Program-made: the position numbers and the translations under genes
Shown here: piece by piece, positions 1 to 7,800 of the stretch
Numbering within the stretch: the first letter of the stretch is position 1
Layout of the letters: each line of letters opens with the position of its first letter
Source: Flavobacterium algicola
GTDB lineage: Bacteria > Bacteroidota > Bacteroidia > Flavobacteriales > Flavobacteriaceae
Length of the DNA: 64,000 nucleotides
Direction of reading: 5' to 3'
Assembly: GCF_022399565.1 (NCBI RefSeq)
Contig: NZ_JAJTUT010000003.1
Coordinates: forward strand, 372,001-436,000
Notes under the pieces: generated by a model
The model's database searches: none
What the model saw: only the letters and a program-made list of their open reading frames with translations
Told to the model about the DNA's origin: nothing

Positions 1-10
1 GGCTGGCTTT

Positions 11-517
11 TTATTGGGTTAGTCGTTTTAGTTTTAAAATATAATCCATTTTCCCGTTATCATATTCAGATTCTTTTTTTTCAAGTGACAAGATTTTAAA
101 CTTATCGATTAACTTATTTTGGTTAAAAAGTTCAATTATCAAATAATTTTGTTTTTTTTCAACATTTAACTTAATCCAATCATTTTCAGTTGTAACTTTT
201 TGGCTTGGTGGTTCGTTGCAAAAATCTGCATTTCCAATACTAAAAGCATCTTTTTTGTAGAAATTCCAATTTATTATTTTGCAATAATCTCGTTTGTAAC
301 TTTTAGCATTTTTTAAGGTTATAGTATCTTTTGTAAAATAGTTTTCGTTTGTATTGTCTGTAAACCAAGGGTTTGAATTAGTATGAATAGTTCCTTTCTC
401 TTTCTGAACAATTGTTTCCTTAAATGCTTTAAGTAATTCAGCTTTTGAAATTTCAGTTTCTTGAGAGTAAGAAAATTGAATTATAAATATTAAAACCAAA
501 AGTGTTGTTTTCTTCAT
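11..517 (-). CDS. Cassette A: hypothetical secreted protein
   Basis: No family recognised. The protein is about 168 residues when started at the ATG at 517, which puts a clean signal peptide first (MKKTTLLVLIFIIQFSYSQ, cleavage after SYS). A longer frame upstream would run through repeat R1 and is not credible. The mature part is polar and rich in Lys, Asn and Glu, with no visible motif. It is the leftmost cassette of the left-hand array: R1 lies just upstream, and the stop codon is 11 bases from the window edge, where the next repeat should begin. Function unknown; a periplasmic or surface location is inferred from the signal peptide. Confidence 0.6.
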   Translation of the reverse strand: MKKTTLLVLIFIIQFSYSQETEISKAELLKAFKETIVQKEKGTIHTNSNPWFTDNTNENYFTKDTITLKNAKSYKRDYCKIINWNFYKKDAFSIGNADFCNEPPSQKVTTENDWIKLNVEKKQNYLIIELFNQNKLIDKFKILSLEKKESEYDNGKMDYILKLKRLTQ

Positions 518-540
518 TTTCTTAGGATTTTCTGTAAGGT

Positions 541-670
541 TGCCACTAACGTTTTGCCGCTTGGCGAGGTTGCGGACATCGAAGACGAGTATGTTCGGTG
601 TAGCGAAAATACTAATAAAAAACGGTAATTCCACTAAATTCCGCAATAGCCTCAAACGTGTGTTGTGCGT
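541..670 (-). repeat. R1, attC-like repeat (type B)
   Basis: Imperfectly palindromic spacer between cassettes A and B. The left end has TGCCACTAAC (541-550) and the right end GTTGTGCGT (662-670). The inner arms GCTTGGCGAGGTTGCGGA and the CCGCAATAGCCTCAA stretch are roughly complementary. The right core GTTGTGCGT is repeated in inverse as ACGCACAAC at 1178-1186, at the other end of cassette B. Orientation is given as the reading direction of the cassettes. Confidence 0.75.
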
Positions 671-684
671 TCGCTTTTTTCTTT

Positions 685-1113
685 TTAAAACATCCATTTT
701 ATAATAGTTGCAAATCCAACTAAAACAGAAATTACAAGTATGATTCCAAGAAATCCAAAACCAAGAGATATTAATTTTTCGATGTTTTTTGTCTTATAAT
801 CCTTTTGAACATTAATTTTTCGATTGTAATATAGCGGTTCAATATATTCTATAATTGTATTGCTATTTTCATCTATCCAATCTTCATTATGTTGAAATGG
901 GATAATTGTTTTTTCACTATCATTAAGTACTTCTTCGGTAGAATTGGCAGACTTTAAAAGTTCAAGAGCAAATAACTCAAGTCCTTCTTTATTAGCTTTT
1001 ATAAAGCTTTCATCTGAACCACCACCATACTGAAATATTCCAAAAATGCCTTTAATTTTTAAATCATTTTCGTCAAATTTTTCAATTATTTTATGTAATT
1101 GTACGTTTGTCAA
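685..1113 (-). CDS. Cassette B: hypothetical tail-anchored membrane protein
   Basis: Unrecognised protein of 142 residues. There is no ATG near the N-terminus; the only plausible start is TTG at 1113. The first 110 residues look soluble and acidic, with a glycine patch (FGIFQYGGGSDE) near residue 25. One hydrophobic helix follows near residues 112-140 (LGFGFLGIILVISVLVGFA), so the protein is probably held in the membrane by its C-terminus. The gene fills its cassette: the stop lies 15 bases from R1 and the start 64 bases from R2. Function unknown. Confidence 0.6.
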   Translation of the reverse strand: MTNVQLHKIIEKFDENDLKIKGIFGIFQYGGGSDESFIKANKEGLELFALELLKSANSTEEVLNDSEKTIIPFQHNEDWIDENSNTIIEYIEPLYYNRKINVQKDYKTKNIEKLISLGFGFLGIILVISVLVGFATIIKWMF

Positions 1114-1177
1114 AATCTTTTTATTATTTTTTTATTTCAATTTTTCTCTTATTTTTTCCCGTTTTTTTGGCAAAGTG

Positions 1178-1306
1178 ACGCACAACGTTTTGCTGCTTTG
1201 AGATGGCTGGAAGTTCCTAACTGCTCAATTTTCGGCTTAACGAAACCTTGATGCGAAACGATAATTCCACTAAACTCCATCTAGCTCAAAACAGTTGTTA
1301 CCTACT
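1178..1306 (-). repeat. R2, attC-like repeat (type A)
   Basis: The left core ACGCACAAC (1178-1186) closes cassette B and the right core GTTACCTACT (1297-1306) opens the far end of cassette C. Arms TGCTGCTTTGAGATGG and CTAGCTCAAAACAG pair with few mismatches. The central block (CTCAATTTTCGGCTTAACGA) is shared with all type A copies. Confidence 0.8.
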
Positions 1307-1912
1307 GTTTTTTCTTCTTCGCAATGTAATTATTATAATGATTATTATGAGTGAAATATTAAGAAACAAAAGACCATAAATGATTTTTTCTTTCATTTTT
1401 AATTTTTCTTCAAATGAGTTTTTAACCAAACCAATTTGATATTCAGTATTATTTTCTAATCTTATTGTTCGAACTTCTGAATTGTCAGATAGATATTTCG
1501 AGTATAGTTTTTCAAGAGTTTGTATTTCTTCTTTTTCTATATTTTTCAGTTTATTAGTCCGTGAACATATTGAGCAAGCTAAAGTTTGACTTTCTTCTAT
1601 CGCATAAATTAAGTAAACTTCTCCAACCGTAAACATAAAGTCACAACTTGCTGAACTTTGACTTATAACAGTTCTTAATTCTCCTTCAGGGAAAATTTCT
1701 GATTTATAAGATTTTATGATTTTTACGGTGAAAGAATAAATTTTAGCTCCATCATTTCCATATAGTAAACTATCAACTTTAATAATTTTTCCAGTAAAAA
1801 CAACATTCGCGGCTTCCCAATTTTTTTCGATAGTTGGTAAACCAGAACATTCGCAAGAGTAACTTTTTAAGCCGAAAAAAAGGAAAATTATTAAAACTAT
1901 TAACTTTTTCAT
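1298..1912 (-). CDS. Cassette C: TIMP/NTR-like secreted protein with C-terminal membrane anchor
   Basis: About 204 residues from the ATG at 1912. It has a signal peptide (MKKLIVLIIFLFFGLKSYS) followed directly by CECSG, which begins a cysteine-containing domain like the tissue-inhibitor/netrin (NTR) fold: a Cys pair at the mature N-terminus, VFTGKI, then ASCDFMFTVGEVYLIYA and CSICSRT. A transmembrane helix follows (YGLLFLNISLIIIIIIITL) and a short Arg/Lys tail. The stop codon TAA (1298-1300) lies inside the R2 core, so the cassette boundary supplies the end of the gene. The family call rests on cysteine pattern and motif order only. In bacteria the role of such domains is unclear. Confidence 0.65.
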   Translation of the reverse strand: MKKLIVLIIFLFFGLKSYSCECSGLPTIEKNWEAANVVFTGKIIKVDSLLYGNDGAKIYSFTVKIIKSYKSEIFPEGELRTVISQSSASCDFMFTVGEVYLIYAIEESQTLACSICSRTNKLKNIEKEEIQTLEKLYSKYLSDNSEVRTIRLENNTEYQIGLVKNSFEEKLKMKEKIIYGLLFLNISLIIIIIIITLRRRKNSR

Positions 1913-1945
1913 TATAAGTATTTTAGGTCGTTTTTTGGCCAAAAT

Positions 1946-2074
1946 AGTAGGTAACGTTTTGCTGCTTTGAGATGGCTGGAAGTTCGTAACCGCTCAGTTT
2001 TCGGCTTAACGAAAACTTGATGCAAAATGATAATTCCACTAAACTCCAGCTATATTAAAACAGCTTTTGTGCGT
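1946..2074 (-). repeat. R3, attC-like repeat (type A)
   Basis: The left core AGTAGGTAAC (1946-1955) is the exact inverse complement of GTTACCTACT at 1297-1306, closing cassette C with a 10/10 match. The right core TTGTGCGT (2067-2074) belongs to cassette D. The arms TGCTGCTTTGAGATGGCTGG and CCAGCTATATTAAAACAGC pair. Confidence 0.8.
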
Positions 2075-2082
2075 TCGGTTTT

Positions 2083-2436
2083 TTATTCTGGTGGAGTAAT
2101 TTCCGCTTTTATTTCGTCACTCAAGCCCATTAAATCATTCCTTTTAGGTGTTGCCCAATAAAAATCCCACTTTTTGTCTTCTTTTGAACAAGCCAAAATA
2201 TAATTTCCATTTTCAACATCTTTTACGTAAAAATTTTCGCAATCAGCAATATTAAAACTTGTTATTAAATTTTTAAATGTTTTGGTTTCAACTTCTGTTG
2301 GTTTTTTCCAGGGTTTTTCAATAGAAACGTTTTCACATGCAATCATTATTGTTTTCGGTGCGAAAAGTTCAACGATAATGAAGAATACAACTAAAATAGA
2401 TAAAATTGAAATTATAAGATATTTAATTATTTTCAT
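2083..2436 (-). CDS. Cassette D: hypothetical membrane-anchored protein
   Basis: Unrecognised protein of 117 residues started at the ATG at 2436. A single N-terminal transmembrane segment (YLIISILSILVVFFIIVELF) is followed by a soluble domain of about 90 residues with two cysteines (IACENV and ADCENF) and a third in ILACSKED. The domain contains KKWDFYWATPKRND, but no motif tells its function. The gene occupies the whole cassette between R3 and R4. The N-terminal segment could be an anchor or an uncleaved signal; the Cys content suggests an extracytoplasmic domain. Confidence 0.6.
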   Translation of the reverse strand: MKIIKYLIISILSILVVFFIIVELFAPKTIMIACENVSIEKPWKKPTEVETKTFKNLITSFNIADCENFYVKDVENGNYILACSKEDKKWDFYWATPKRNDLMGLSDEIKAEITPPE

Positions 2437-2492
2437 TGTATGGTTTTTTTGCATTCAAATTTTTACTTTCAGTTTTCTGTCGCTCTAAACTG

Positions 2493-2620
2493 ACGCACAA
2501 TGTTTTGTTGCTTTGAGATGGCTGGAAGTACGTAACCGCTCAATTTTCGGCTTAACAAAAACTTGATGCGAAACGATAATTCCACTAAATTCGCAAATGG
2601 CGCAAGACGTGTGTTAGCAG
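2493..2620 (-). repeat. R4, chimeric attC-like repeat (left half type A, right half type B)
   Basis: The left core ACGCACAA (2493-2500) is complementary to TTGTGCGT at 2067-2074. The left arm is type A (GCTTTGAGATGGCTGGAAG) but the right arm is type B (TTCGCAAATGGCGCAAGACG), so the two arms do not pair as well as in other copies. The right core GTTAGCAG (2613-2620) opens cassette E. Confidence 0.7.
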
Positions 2621-2627
2621 ATGTTTT

Positions 2628-2766
2628 TTATATCCAATTAAAATTTTTTAGAATTATTTTAATATTTCCACTGAGAATCTTTTCATTAAGTTCAGGAGTT
2701 AAATCTAATAAAGATGAAATTATTATAATTTCGCCCTTATTATAAATTTCTGTTTTACCCAAATTT
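2628..2766 (-). pseudogene. Displaced C-terminal end of the cassette E gene
   Basis: This open stretch on the minus strand has no start of its own and reads GKTEIYNKGEIIIISSLLD, then PELNEKILSGNIKIILKNF, ending in a TAA at 2628-2630. It becomes the natural C-terminus of the gene at 2768-3259 if one copy of the 8-base direct repeat at 2767-2782 is removed. It is therefore read as the lost 3' end of that gene. Confidence 0.6.
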
Positions 2767-2782
2767 ATTAATTTATTAATTT
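2767..2782. repeat. Tandem 8-base duplication causing a frameshift
   Basis: ATTAATTT occurs twice in tandem (2767-2774, 2775-2782), preceded by the similar AAATTT. Two copies introduce a TAA stop; a single copy keeps the frame open for another 45 or so codons. Slipped-strand replication is the simple explanation. Confidence 0.7.
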
Positions 2783-3259
2783 ATTATTTATAGATGTTTC
2801 ATATTTTACTATTGTTACATCTAAAGAATTTAGGTCTATGTAACTTTCAAATTTATTTTTCTTTACTATTAGCTTTCCTGTTTCTTTTTCAAAATATACA
2901 TTTCTAATAGATTCAAAATATAGATGTCTAAAGAAATATATGCTTGTTTTTAAGAATAAATAACCTATAGTCAATGCAAAAACAGCTAACAAAACTAAAA
3001 ATAATATAGCCCAGAATTTAAGATTTTGCTTAAAAAAAACAAAATTTAAAAGTTTAAAAAAAAAGAAAAAGAAAACAACTGATAGTCCAATTTTTAAATT
3101 CTCAATCAAAAATTCAAAAGTTAAACCTATGATTTCAAATTTTTGTTTTATTACCATTTCTTTACAGACTTTAATATGATGTAATGTAGATGATATCAAT
3201 ATTATGGGACAAAGCATAACAATTAAAACAATAATTATTTGTATTTGGTATTTTTCCAT
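2768..3259 (-). CDS. Cassette E: hypothetical multi-spanning membrane protein, C-terminally truncated
   Basis: Unrecognised protein of 163 residues from the ATG at 3259. There are three to four hydrophobic segments: an N-terminal one (IQIIIVLIVMLCPIILI), one with a run of six Phe (SVVFFFFFFKLLNFVFF), and FWAILFLVLLAVFALTIGY. The C-terminal part is soluble (ESIRNVYFEKETGKLIVKKN), resembling a small cytoplasmic beta domain. Translation stops at 2768 within a tandem 8-base repeat, and the reading frame continues out of phase to 2628, so the protein has lost about 45 residues. Whether the short form is functional cannot be told. Confidence 0.6.
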   Translation of the reverse strand: MEKYQIQIIIVLIVMLCPIILISSTLHHIKVCKEMVIKQKFEIIGLTFEFLIENLKIGLSVVFFFFFFKLLNFVFFKQNLKFWAILFLVLLAVFALTIGYLFLKTSIYFFRHLYFESIRNVYFEKETGKLIVKKNKFESYIDLNSLDVTIVKYETSINNKLIN

Positions 3260-3292
3260 TTATGTTAATCTTTAGTTCTTTTTCGGGCAAAA

Positions 3293-3423
3293 CTGCTGGT
3301 AACATTTTGCCACTTTGAGATGGCTGGAAGTTCGTAAACGCTCGGTTTTCGGCTTAACGAAAACTTGATGCGAAACGGTAATTCCACTGAATTCCAGCTA
3401 TATCAAAATGGCTGTTAACTGCC
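3293..3423 (-). repeat. R5, attC-like repeat (type A)
   Basis: The left core CTGCTGGTAAC (3293-3303) pairs with GTTAGCAG at 2613-2620 except for a three-base insertion, the weakest pairing in the array. The right core is GTTAACTGCC (3414-3423). Arm bases GCCACTTTGAG and the ATATCAAAATGGC stretch are complementary, a compensated change relative to the GCTGC/CAGC version of other copies. Confidence 0.75.
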
Positions 3424-3434
3424 GTTTTTATTTT

Positions 3435-5081
3435 TTATTTTGTTATTGCTGGTATTAAATATTCCTGCATAATCTTTTCAACTTGTTTTTCTCCATATGG
3501 TGTATTATATGCGGTGGAAGTAATTACAATAACTATTGGTTGGTCTTTGAAAATGAAAATTCTATTTCCACCATTTCCGCTAGAATAGTAAACTTCATAA
3601 TCTTTGCCATTCAGTTTGTAGGTTTTATTCCAGAATAAATATCCATAAAACTCATCTTCTGATATTGCTATTTGGTGCGACATACTTTCTGCAATCCATT
3701 CCTTTGACAAAATTTGTTTGCCATTCCAAGTTCCTTGATTTTTGTATAACTGGCCAAATTTAGCATAGTCCAATGAATTTAATTGCAAACTTCCTGCTGT
3801 ATTTGCAACTTTTTGCGGTGTAAATTGCCATTTATATTTTGTAATATTCAAAGGTTTAAATAATTTTTCCTGAGCATATTTTTCCAAACCATTTGGAACA
3901 GATTTATGAATTATATCGCCCAAGACTATGCAACCTGCCGTAAAATAGTCCCATTGTTTATTTATTTCTTTTGTATCATCGATTGGAAGGTTTAATGTGA
4001 AATCAACCCAATTATTTGTTGGATACATATTTTCTTCGTTTCCTGGTGATTCTGAATTCATATCGGAACCTTCAAAAGTTGAACTCATTGTCAGTAAACT
4101 TTTTAAAGTTATACTGTCTTTTGATGCAGAGTAGTTTAGAAAAGATTTTAGGTTGTAGAAATCTTTTAAGGTTTGAGTTTCACTTTTTATGAATTTATCT
4201 TTGATTGCAATTCCTAAAAGAGTTGATGCAAATGATTTACCCACAGAACGTGTGTCGTGAAGTGTATTTCTATTTGCTCCATTGAAATATTCTTCAATAA
4301 AAATTTTACCGTCTTTTATAGCAACAATACTGGTTACATTTTTATAGGTTTGCTTTGCAATTTTTCGGTTTAATTCTTCAATTTTAGCAACATCAATTTT
4401 CTCTGTTGAAATCTTCCAATCTTTAGTTGGTTTAATCGATTGAATTTTAACCAGTTTTTCATCAATTTTTATTTCTGGAACAATAATTTTTATTTGACCT
4501 TCAGCAATTATGTTACCGGTCAAAACCTCGGTCAGTTTTAGATAAGGTCTGATTTCAATTTTAAGTTGATGTTCTCCTTCTGAAAGAGCATCTTGTCCGC
4601 CATAGCCAAAAAATCTATTCCAAAGAAATCTACCCCAAGAATCTTCATTAGTTGAACTTATTAATGGAACTCTGAAAATCGTATTTTGATTTTTACTCTC
4701 AACACTTCCTGCACCAACATTTACGTTTTCAGCATAAACTTTTTTGCCGTCAACAATAAAAGTAAATTGATAATTCCCACTTTTTGTAAGTTCTTCACTG
4801 GTCAATTGAGGCGAAAGTAAATGAAGATAATTTGTTAATGAATTGCCTAAAAAAACTCGAATGTTTAAATCAGTTTTCTCTTTAATTTCAGCCGATTTTA
4901 AAAAATCGGTTTCTTTGAAGTTTTCAATTACAATTGCTTGTTTCATAAAAACAATTTTGCCAATGTTTGATTTGTGAATTGGATAAATTATGCTATCGCT
5001 TTTAACAAATTCGGTCTTTTGTCCAGACACATTCAAATATGTCATTAAACTTAATGCTAAAATAGTGATTTTTGATGCCAT
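3435..5081 (-). CDS. Cassette F: secreted serine hydrolase of the class C beta-lactamase family
   Basis: 548 residues. An N-terminal signal peptide (MASKITILALSLMTYLNVSG) is followed by about 200 residues of beta-rich region unlike the catalytic domain. From roughly residue 235 comes a beta-lactamase/penicillin-binding fold: SVGK (the SxxK nucleophile motif, in TRSVGKSFASTLLG), DYFTAG (the Tyr motif) and YYSSGNGG near the C-terminus (equivalent of the KTG/HxG triad). Relatives include esterases and D-aminopeptidases, so antibiotic hydrolysis should not be assumed. It is the largest gene in the left array and fills its cassette between R5 and R6. It acts outside the cytoplasm. Confidence 0.85.
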   Translation of the reverse strand: MASKITILALSLMTYLNVSGQKTEFVKSDSIIYPIHKSNIGKIVFMKQAIVIENFKETDFLKSAEIKEKTDLNIRVFLGNSLTNYLHLLSPQLTSEELTKSGNYQFTFIVDGKKVYAENVNVGAGSVESKNQNTIFRVPLISSTNEDSWGRFLWNRFFGYGGQDALSEGEHQLKIEIRPYLKLTEVLTGNIIAEGQIKIIVPEIKIDEKLVKIQSIKPTKDWKISTEKIDVAKIEELNRKIAKQTYKNVTSIVAIKDGKIFIEEYFNGANRNTLHDTRSVGKSFASTLLGIAIKDKFIKSETQTLKDFYNLKSFLNYSASKDSITLKSLLTMSSTFEGSDMNSESPGNEENMYPTNNWVDFTLNLPIDDTKEINKQWDYFTAGCIVLGDIIHKSVPNGLEKYAQEKLFKPLNITKYKWQFTPQKVANTAGSLQLNSLDYAKFGQLYKNQGTWNGKQILSKEWIAESMSHQIAISEDEFYGYLFWNKTYKLNGKDYEVYYSSGNGGNRIFIFKDQPIVIVITSTAYNTPYGEKQVEKIMQEYLIPAITK

Positions 5082-5135
5082 TGATTTTTGATTGATTTTG
5101 ATGATTATGTTTTTAGCAGTTTCGTGAGCAAAAAT

Positions 5136-5264
5136 GGAAGTTAACGTTACGCCACTTTGAGATGGCTGGAAGTTCGTAACCTTTCAATTTTCGGCTTAAA
5201 GGAAACTTGATGCGAAACGATAATTCCAATAAATTCCAGCTAGCTCAAAATGGCGGTTGGCGGA
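5136..5264 (-). repeat. R6, attC-like repeat (type A)
   Basis: The left core GGAAGTTAAC (5136-5145) is complementary to GTTAACTGCC at 3414-3423 in 9 of 10 positions. The right core is GTTGGCGGA (5256-5264). Arms ACGCCACTTTGAGATGGC and GCTAGCTCAAAATGGCG pair, again with the GCC/GGC variant. Confidence 0.8.
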
Positions 5265-5269
5265 TGTTT

Positions 5270-5772
5270 ATATTTTTTCCGTTCGCAAATGTCGCTATTG
5301 TATATTTTTAATATTCGCTGACCTAATTCTGAATTTTCGCAATGTGCTGAAATAGTTGTTGTCAACTCTATTTTTATCGGATAATTTAAGATTGTATCTA
5401 TTTCAAAAGAACTATTATATTCCGTTATTCCGCTTACTAGTTATCGTATATAATTTTTTTCAAATCCAACTTCAATTTTCCCTTTACTCGCCTTCAAGGC
5501 AGGCCAATTAGATATTTTTTCTGTAACAGTTTTATTTACTTTAATATCAAATTTGTTGAAGTTTCTTATTACACTTTCTCCAATAATTTCCTATGAGCTA
5601 TTTAGATCAATTACTTCGCAATTTTCTTGTTCAAAAGTATAACTAGCTTTTATTTCTTTAGAAAGTGGAGCGAGGATAATCTCGGAATGTTTTCTGATAT
5701 GTAAATTGACAAACTTTTGATTATTTTTAATTTAGGTTCAGGAACTTTAAATATCAAACTTTTAAATTTCAT
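5270..5772 (-). pseudogene. Cassette G: decayed hypothetical gene
   Basis: No open frame covers this stretch, but on the minus strand, starting at ATG 5772, a continuous protein can be traced through one frameshift (near 5690) and two in-frame stops. It reads MKFKSLIFKVPEPKLKII, then after the shift EIILAPLSKEIKASYTFEQ, stop, EIIGESVIRNFNKFDIKVN, a second stop, and SGITEYNSSFEIDTILNYP. The pieces look like one cytoplasmic protein of about 165 residues of unknown family. It sits downstream of the intact gene at 5807-6094 in the same cassette. Confidence 0.55.
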
Positions 5773-5806
5773 TGCTTCAGTTAAGTTGTTAATTATCGAT
5801 TTTTAG

Positions 5807-6094
5807 TCAGCTGTTCTTCTCCTTTATAAATAAACTCAATACGAAGAAAGTTATGAAAAATATTACGAATTGAATTATGAAAACTGGATATAATAGATCT
5901 GATTCGGCATACCTAAAACCGAAACTAAATATTGATACAGGAAATGTTAATAGTAATCCATAAAGTGACCAATCTCCATAAAATAAATCTTTTGTATAAA
6001 TTGAACAAACAGACAAAGTTCCAAATGCAACATAAAATAGAGAGATTTTAAATGCTAATTTTCGGTTTTCAATGATTTTTATAAACTTATCCAC
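5807..6094 (-). CDS. Cassette G: small hypothetical membrane protein
   Basis: Unrecognised protein of 95 residues with three predicted transmembrane helices (AFKISLFYVAFGTLSVCSI, then LYGLLLTFPVSIFSFGF, then LYPVFIIQFVIFFITFFVL) and a short charged C-terminus. The only suitable start is GTG at 6094; an overlapping ATG is out of frame. A decayed gene (5270-5772) follows in the same cassette, so this one probably once carried two genes. Function unknown. Confidence 0.55.
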   Translation of the reverse strand: MDKFIKIIENRKLAFKISLFYVAFGTLSVCSIYTKDLFYGDWSLYGLLLTFPVSIFSFGFRYAESDLLYPVFIIQFVIFFITFFVLSLFIKEKNS

Positions 6095-6143
6095 ATTTCT
6101 GATTTAATACTTTTTCTCTATTCGTCCAGTTTCTCGAAAATAT

Positions 6144-6279
6144 TCGCCAACGTTCCCGCGCTTTGCGCTGTTGCGAGCTTCGGAACTGCTTGTTTTCTGT
6201 TCAAGATAATATTTCTTGCGAAACGTGAACGTGAATTTACTACAAAATTCGCAATAGCGCAAAACGTGTGTTAGTGGCA
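6144..6279 (-). repeat. R7, attC-like repeat (type B)
   Basis: The left core TCGCCAAC (6144-6151) matches GTTGGCGG at 5256-5263 in 7 of 8 positions. The right core GTTAGTGGCA is at 6270-6279. Type B arms GCGCTTTGCGCTGTTGCGA and TCGCAATAGCGCAAAACG pair closely, with a different central block from type A (AGATAATATTTCTTGCG). Confidence 0.8.
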
Positions 6280-6852
6280 GTACTTTTTCAATTTAATAGT
6301 TTTTATTGCATTTAAAAATTCTTTTTCTGTTTTCTCTTTCAGATTTTCTCCATAAAAGGAAAATTTAGTTTTATTTGAATTTTGTCCACCACCTTTTAGA
6401 CTATCAATATAAATTCCAGTTGTTCCAAATCCTTTATTTCTTGTTGTAATAATTTTTGCTTTGAAACAATCAGTTTTTACAATTTCAAATTTTTGTGTTA
6501 GATAATTTTCAAAATCTATTTTTCCTGAAATTGTGTCTACAATTAAATGGTTAGTATTTTTTAAACGTTTTTTTTGCTTTTCAGTTAGTTCTGCATAACT
6601 TTTTTTATCGAAAACTAACGGTAAATTATTTTTTGAAACGTCTGGTGAATATGCTCCGATATCAAAAATTAATGTGTCATTTTCAGATGTTACAATTCCG
6701 CCAACATAACTGTCAGTTCCGTTAAGTTCAATTTCTGACCACTTTTTAGGAACAGTTATTTCAAAACTTTCAAAATCTATAGTTTTAAATTCGGATTTAG
6801 GTTGGCAAGAAAAACAAGCAATTGAAATATATATTAAAATAAAAATTTTCAT
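6271..6852 (-). CDS. Cassette H: hypothetical lipoprotein
   Basis: 193 residues from the ATG at 6852. It has a lipoprotein signal with a lipobox-like end (IACFSC), so Cys16 or so is probably acylated. The rest is a soluble domain with EITVPKKWSEIEL and LPLVFDKKSYAELTEKQKK, resembling PsbP/MOG1-like or PepSY-like small lipoproteins only in the general way of a membrane-tethered beta domain; no family is named. The TAA stop (6271-6273) lies inside the R7 core GTTAGTGGCA. Both cassette ends carry a perfect 10-base complementary pair. Confidence 0.65.
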   Translation of the reverse strand: MKIFILIYISIACFSCQPKSEFKTIDFESFEITVPKKWSEIELNGTDSYVGGIVTSENDTLIFDIGAYSPDVSKNNLPLVFDKKSYAELTEKQKKRLKNTNHLIVDTISGKIDFENYLTQKFEIVKTDCFKAKIITTRNKGFGTTGIYIDSLKGGGQNSNKTKFSFYGENLKEKTEKEFLNAIKTIKLKKYCH

Positions 6853-6887
6853 AGAGATGTCTTATTTTTCGGTTTCTGCGGTCGTAT

Positions 6888-7016
6888 TGCCACTAACGTT
6901 TTGCTGCTTTGAGATGGCTGGAAGTTCGTAACCGCTTAATTTTCGGCTTAACAAAAACTTGATGCGAAACGATAATTCCACTAAATTCCAGCTAGCTCAA
7001 AATGGCGGTTGGGCAA
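6888..7016 (-). repeat. R8, attC-like repeat (type A)
   Basis: The left core TGCCACTAAC (6888-6897) is the exact complement of GTTAGTGGCA at 6270-6279. The right core is GTTGGGCAA (7008-7016), the only one in the array that also fits the integron consensus GTTRRRY exactly. The outer part of the left arm (GCTGC) and of the right arm (ATGGCGG) do not pair here. Confidence 0.8.
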
Positions 7017-7022
7017 TCGTAT

Positions 7023-7640
7023 TTATGACATATTACAATTGTTAGATTTGTAATAAACGCCATTATTCTTCAATTTAAAGTTTCCAATTGAGTCTATTTC
7101 GACTTTTATAGATTCCTTTGTTTCGGGGCAACCTTTAGCTTTCATCATATATAATTCAAATCCATTAGTTGTCTTTTTAAATGAACCCGCTTTTTTTTCT
7201 TTATGGTCAAACCACAAATCATACATTTCTAAAATTAGAATTGCTTCTGCAAGATTATCAATTTTGCCAATGAATTTTTTCATTTCTGTTTCATCTGTGA
7301 CGTAATGAACATCATCGTTTTCAATATATGTAACATATGAAAAACAAGTCCCAGGTAAACATCCATTAAAGAAACCCGATTGGGGAGGATAAAAAGTATA
7401 ACTATTTCTAATTAATGTATCACCATATTTTCTAATCACCTCTTTTTTATTTTTATATAAATCGGGTCTGAATGTAGCATAATCCCAATAGATATAATCT
7501 TTATTTGGTTTTATCTGTTCGATTAGTTTATTTCTATCAAGATATTCATCATTAATTTTAGTAAAACCATTTTCAATTCGGACAGAATTCTTACTGCAAG
7601 AAATTAAACTAAGAAAAATTAATATTGATATTTTTTTCAT
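7023..7640 (-). CDS. Cassette I: hypothetical lipoprotein
   Basis: 205 residues from the ATG at 7640, with a short lipoprotein signal (MKKISILIFLSLISC; lipobox LISC). The mature domain includes IYWDYATFRPDLYKN, a Cys pair (NGCLPGTCFSYVTYIEND), and a second pair near the end (KGCPETKE, NNCNMS), suggesting disulfides and an extracytoplasmic location. No family recognised. The cassette ends GTTGGGCAA and TTGCCCAAC are perfectly complementary. Confidence 0.65.
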   Translation of the reverse strand: MKKISILIFLSLISCSKNSVRIENGFTKINDEYLDRNKLIEQIKPNKDYIYWDYATFRPDLYKNKKEVIRKYGDTLIRNSYTFYPPQSGFFNGCLPGTCFSYVTYIENDDVHYVTDETEMKKFIGKIDNLAEAILILEMYDLWFDHKEKKAGSFKKTTNGFELYMMKAKGCPETKESIKVEIDSIGNFKLKNNGVYYKSNNCNMS

Positions 7641-7660
7641 TCACATTTTGGTTTAATATG

Positions 7661-7796
7661 TTGCCCAACGTTTCGCGGCTTTGCGAGGTTGCGAACTTCG
7701 TAACCGAGAACTTTCGGCCAAGATAAAATTTCTTGCGGAACGTAAACGTGATTTCACTACAAAATTCGCAATCTTGCAAAACCGCTGTTACCAGCA
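7661..7796 (-). repeat. R9, attC-like repeat (type B)
   Basis: The left core TTGCCCAAC (7661-7669) is the exact complement of GTTGGGCAA at 7008-7016; the right core is GTTACCAGCA (7787-7796). Arms CGGCTTTGCGAGGTTGCGAA and TTCGCAATCTTGCAAAACCG pair along 20 positions with four mismatches. Confidence 0.85.
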
Positions 7797-7800
7797 GTTT

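Noticed and set aside
2563-2745. Plus-strand open frame of 60 codons
   Set aside because: It lies across repeat R4 and the displaced end of the cassette E gene; no start context or family.
3435-5081. Cassette F as an antibiotic-resistance beta-lactamase
   Set aside because: SxxK and a Tyr motif show the fold, but the last motif is SGNGG rather than KTG, and most such large secreted proteins are esterases or peptidases.
5264-5806. Non-coding RNA in the gap of cassette G
   Set aside because: The stretch can be translated with one frameshift and two stops into a coherent protein, so a decayed gene explains it better.
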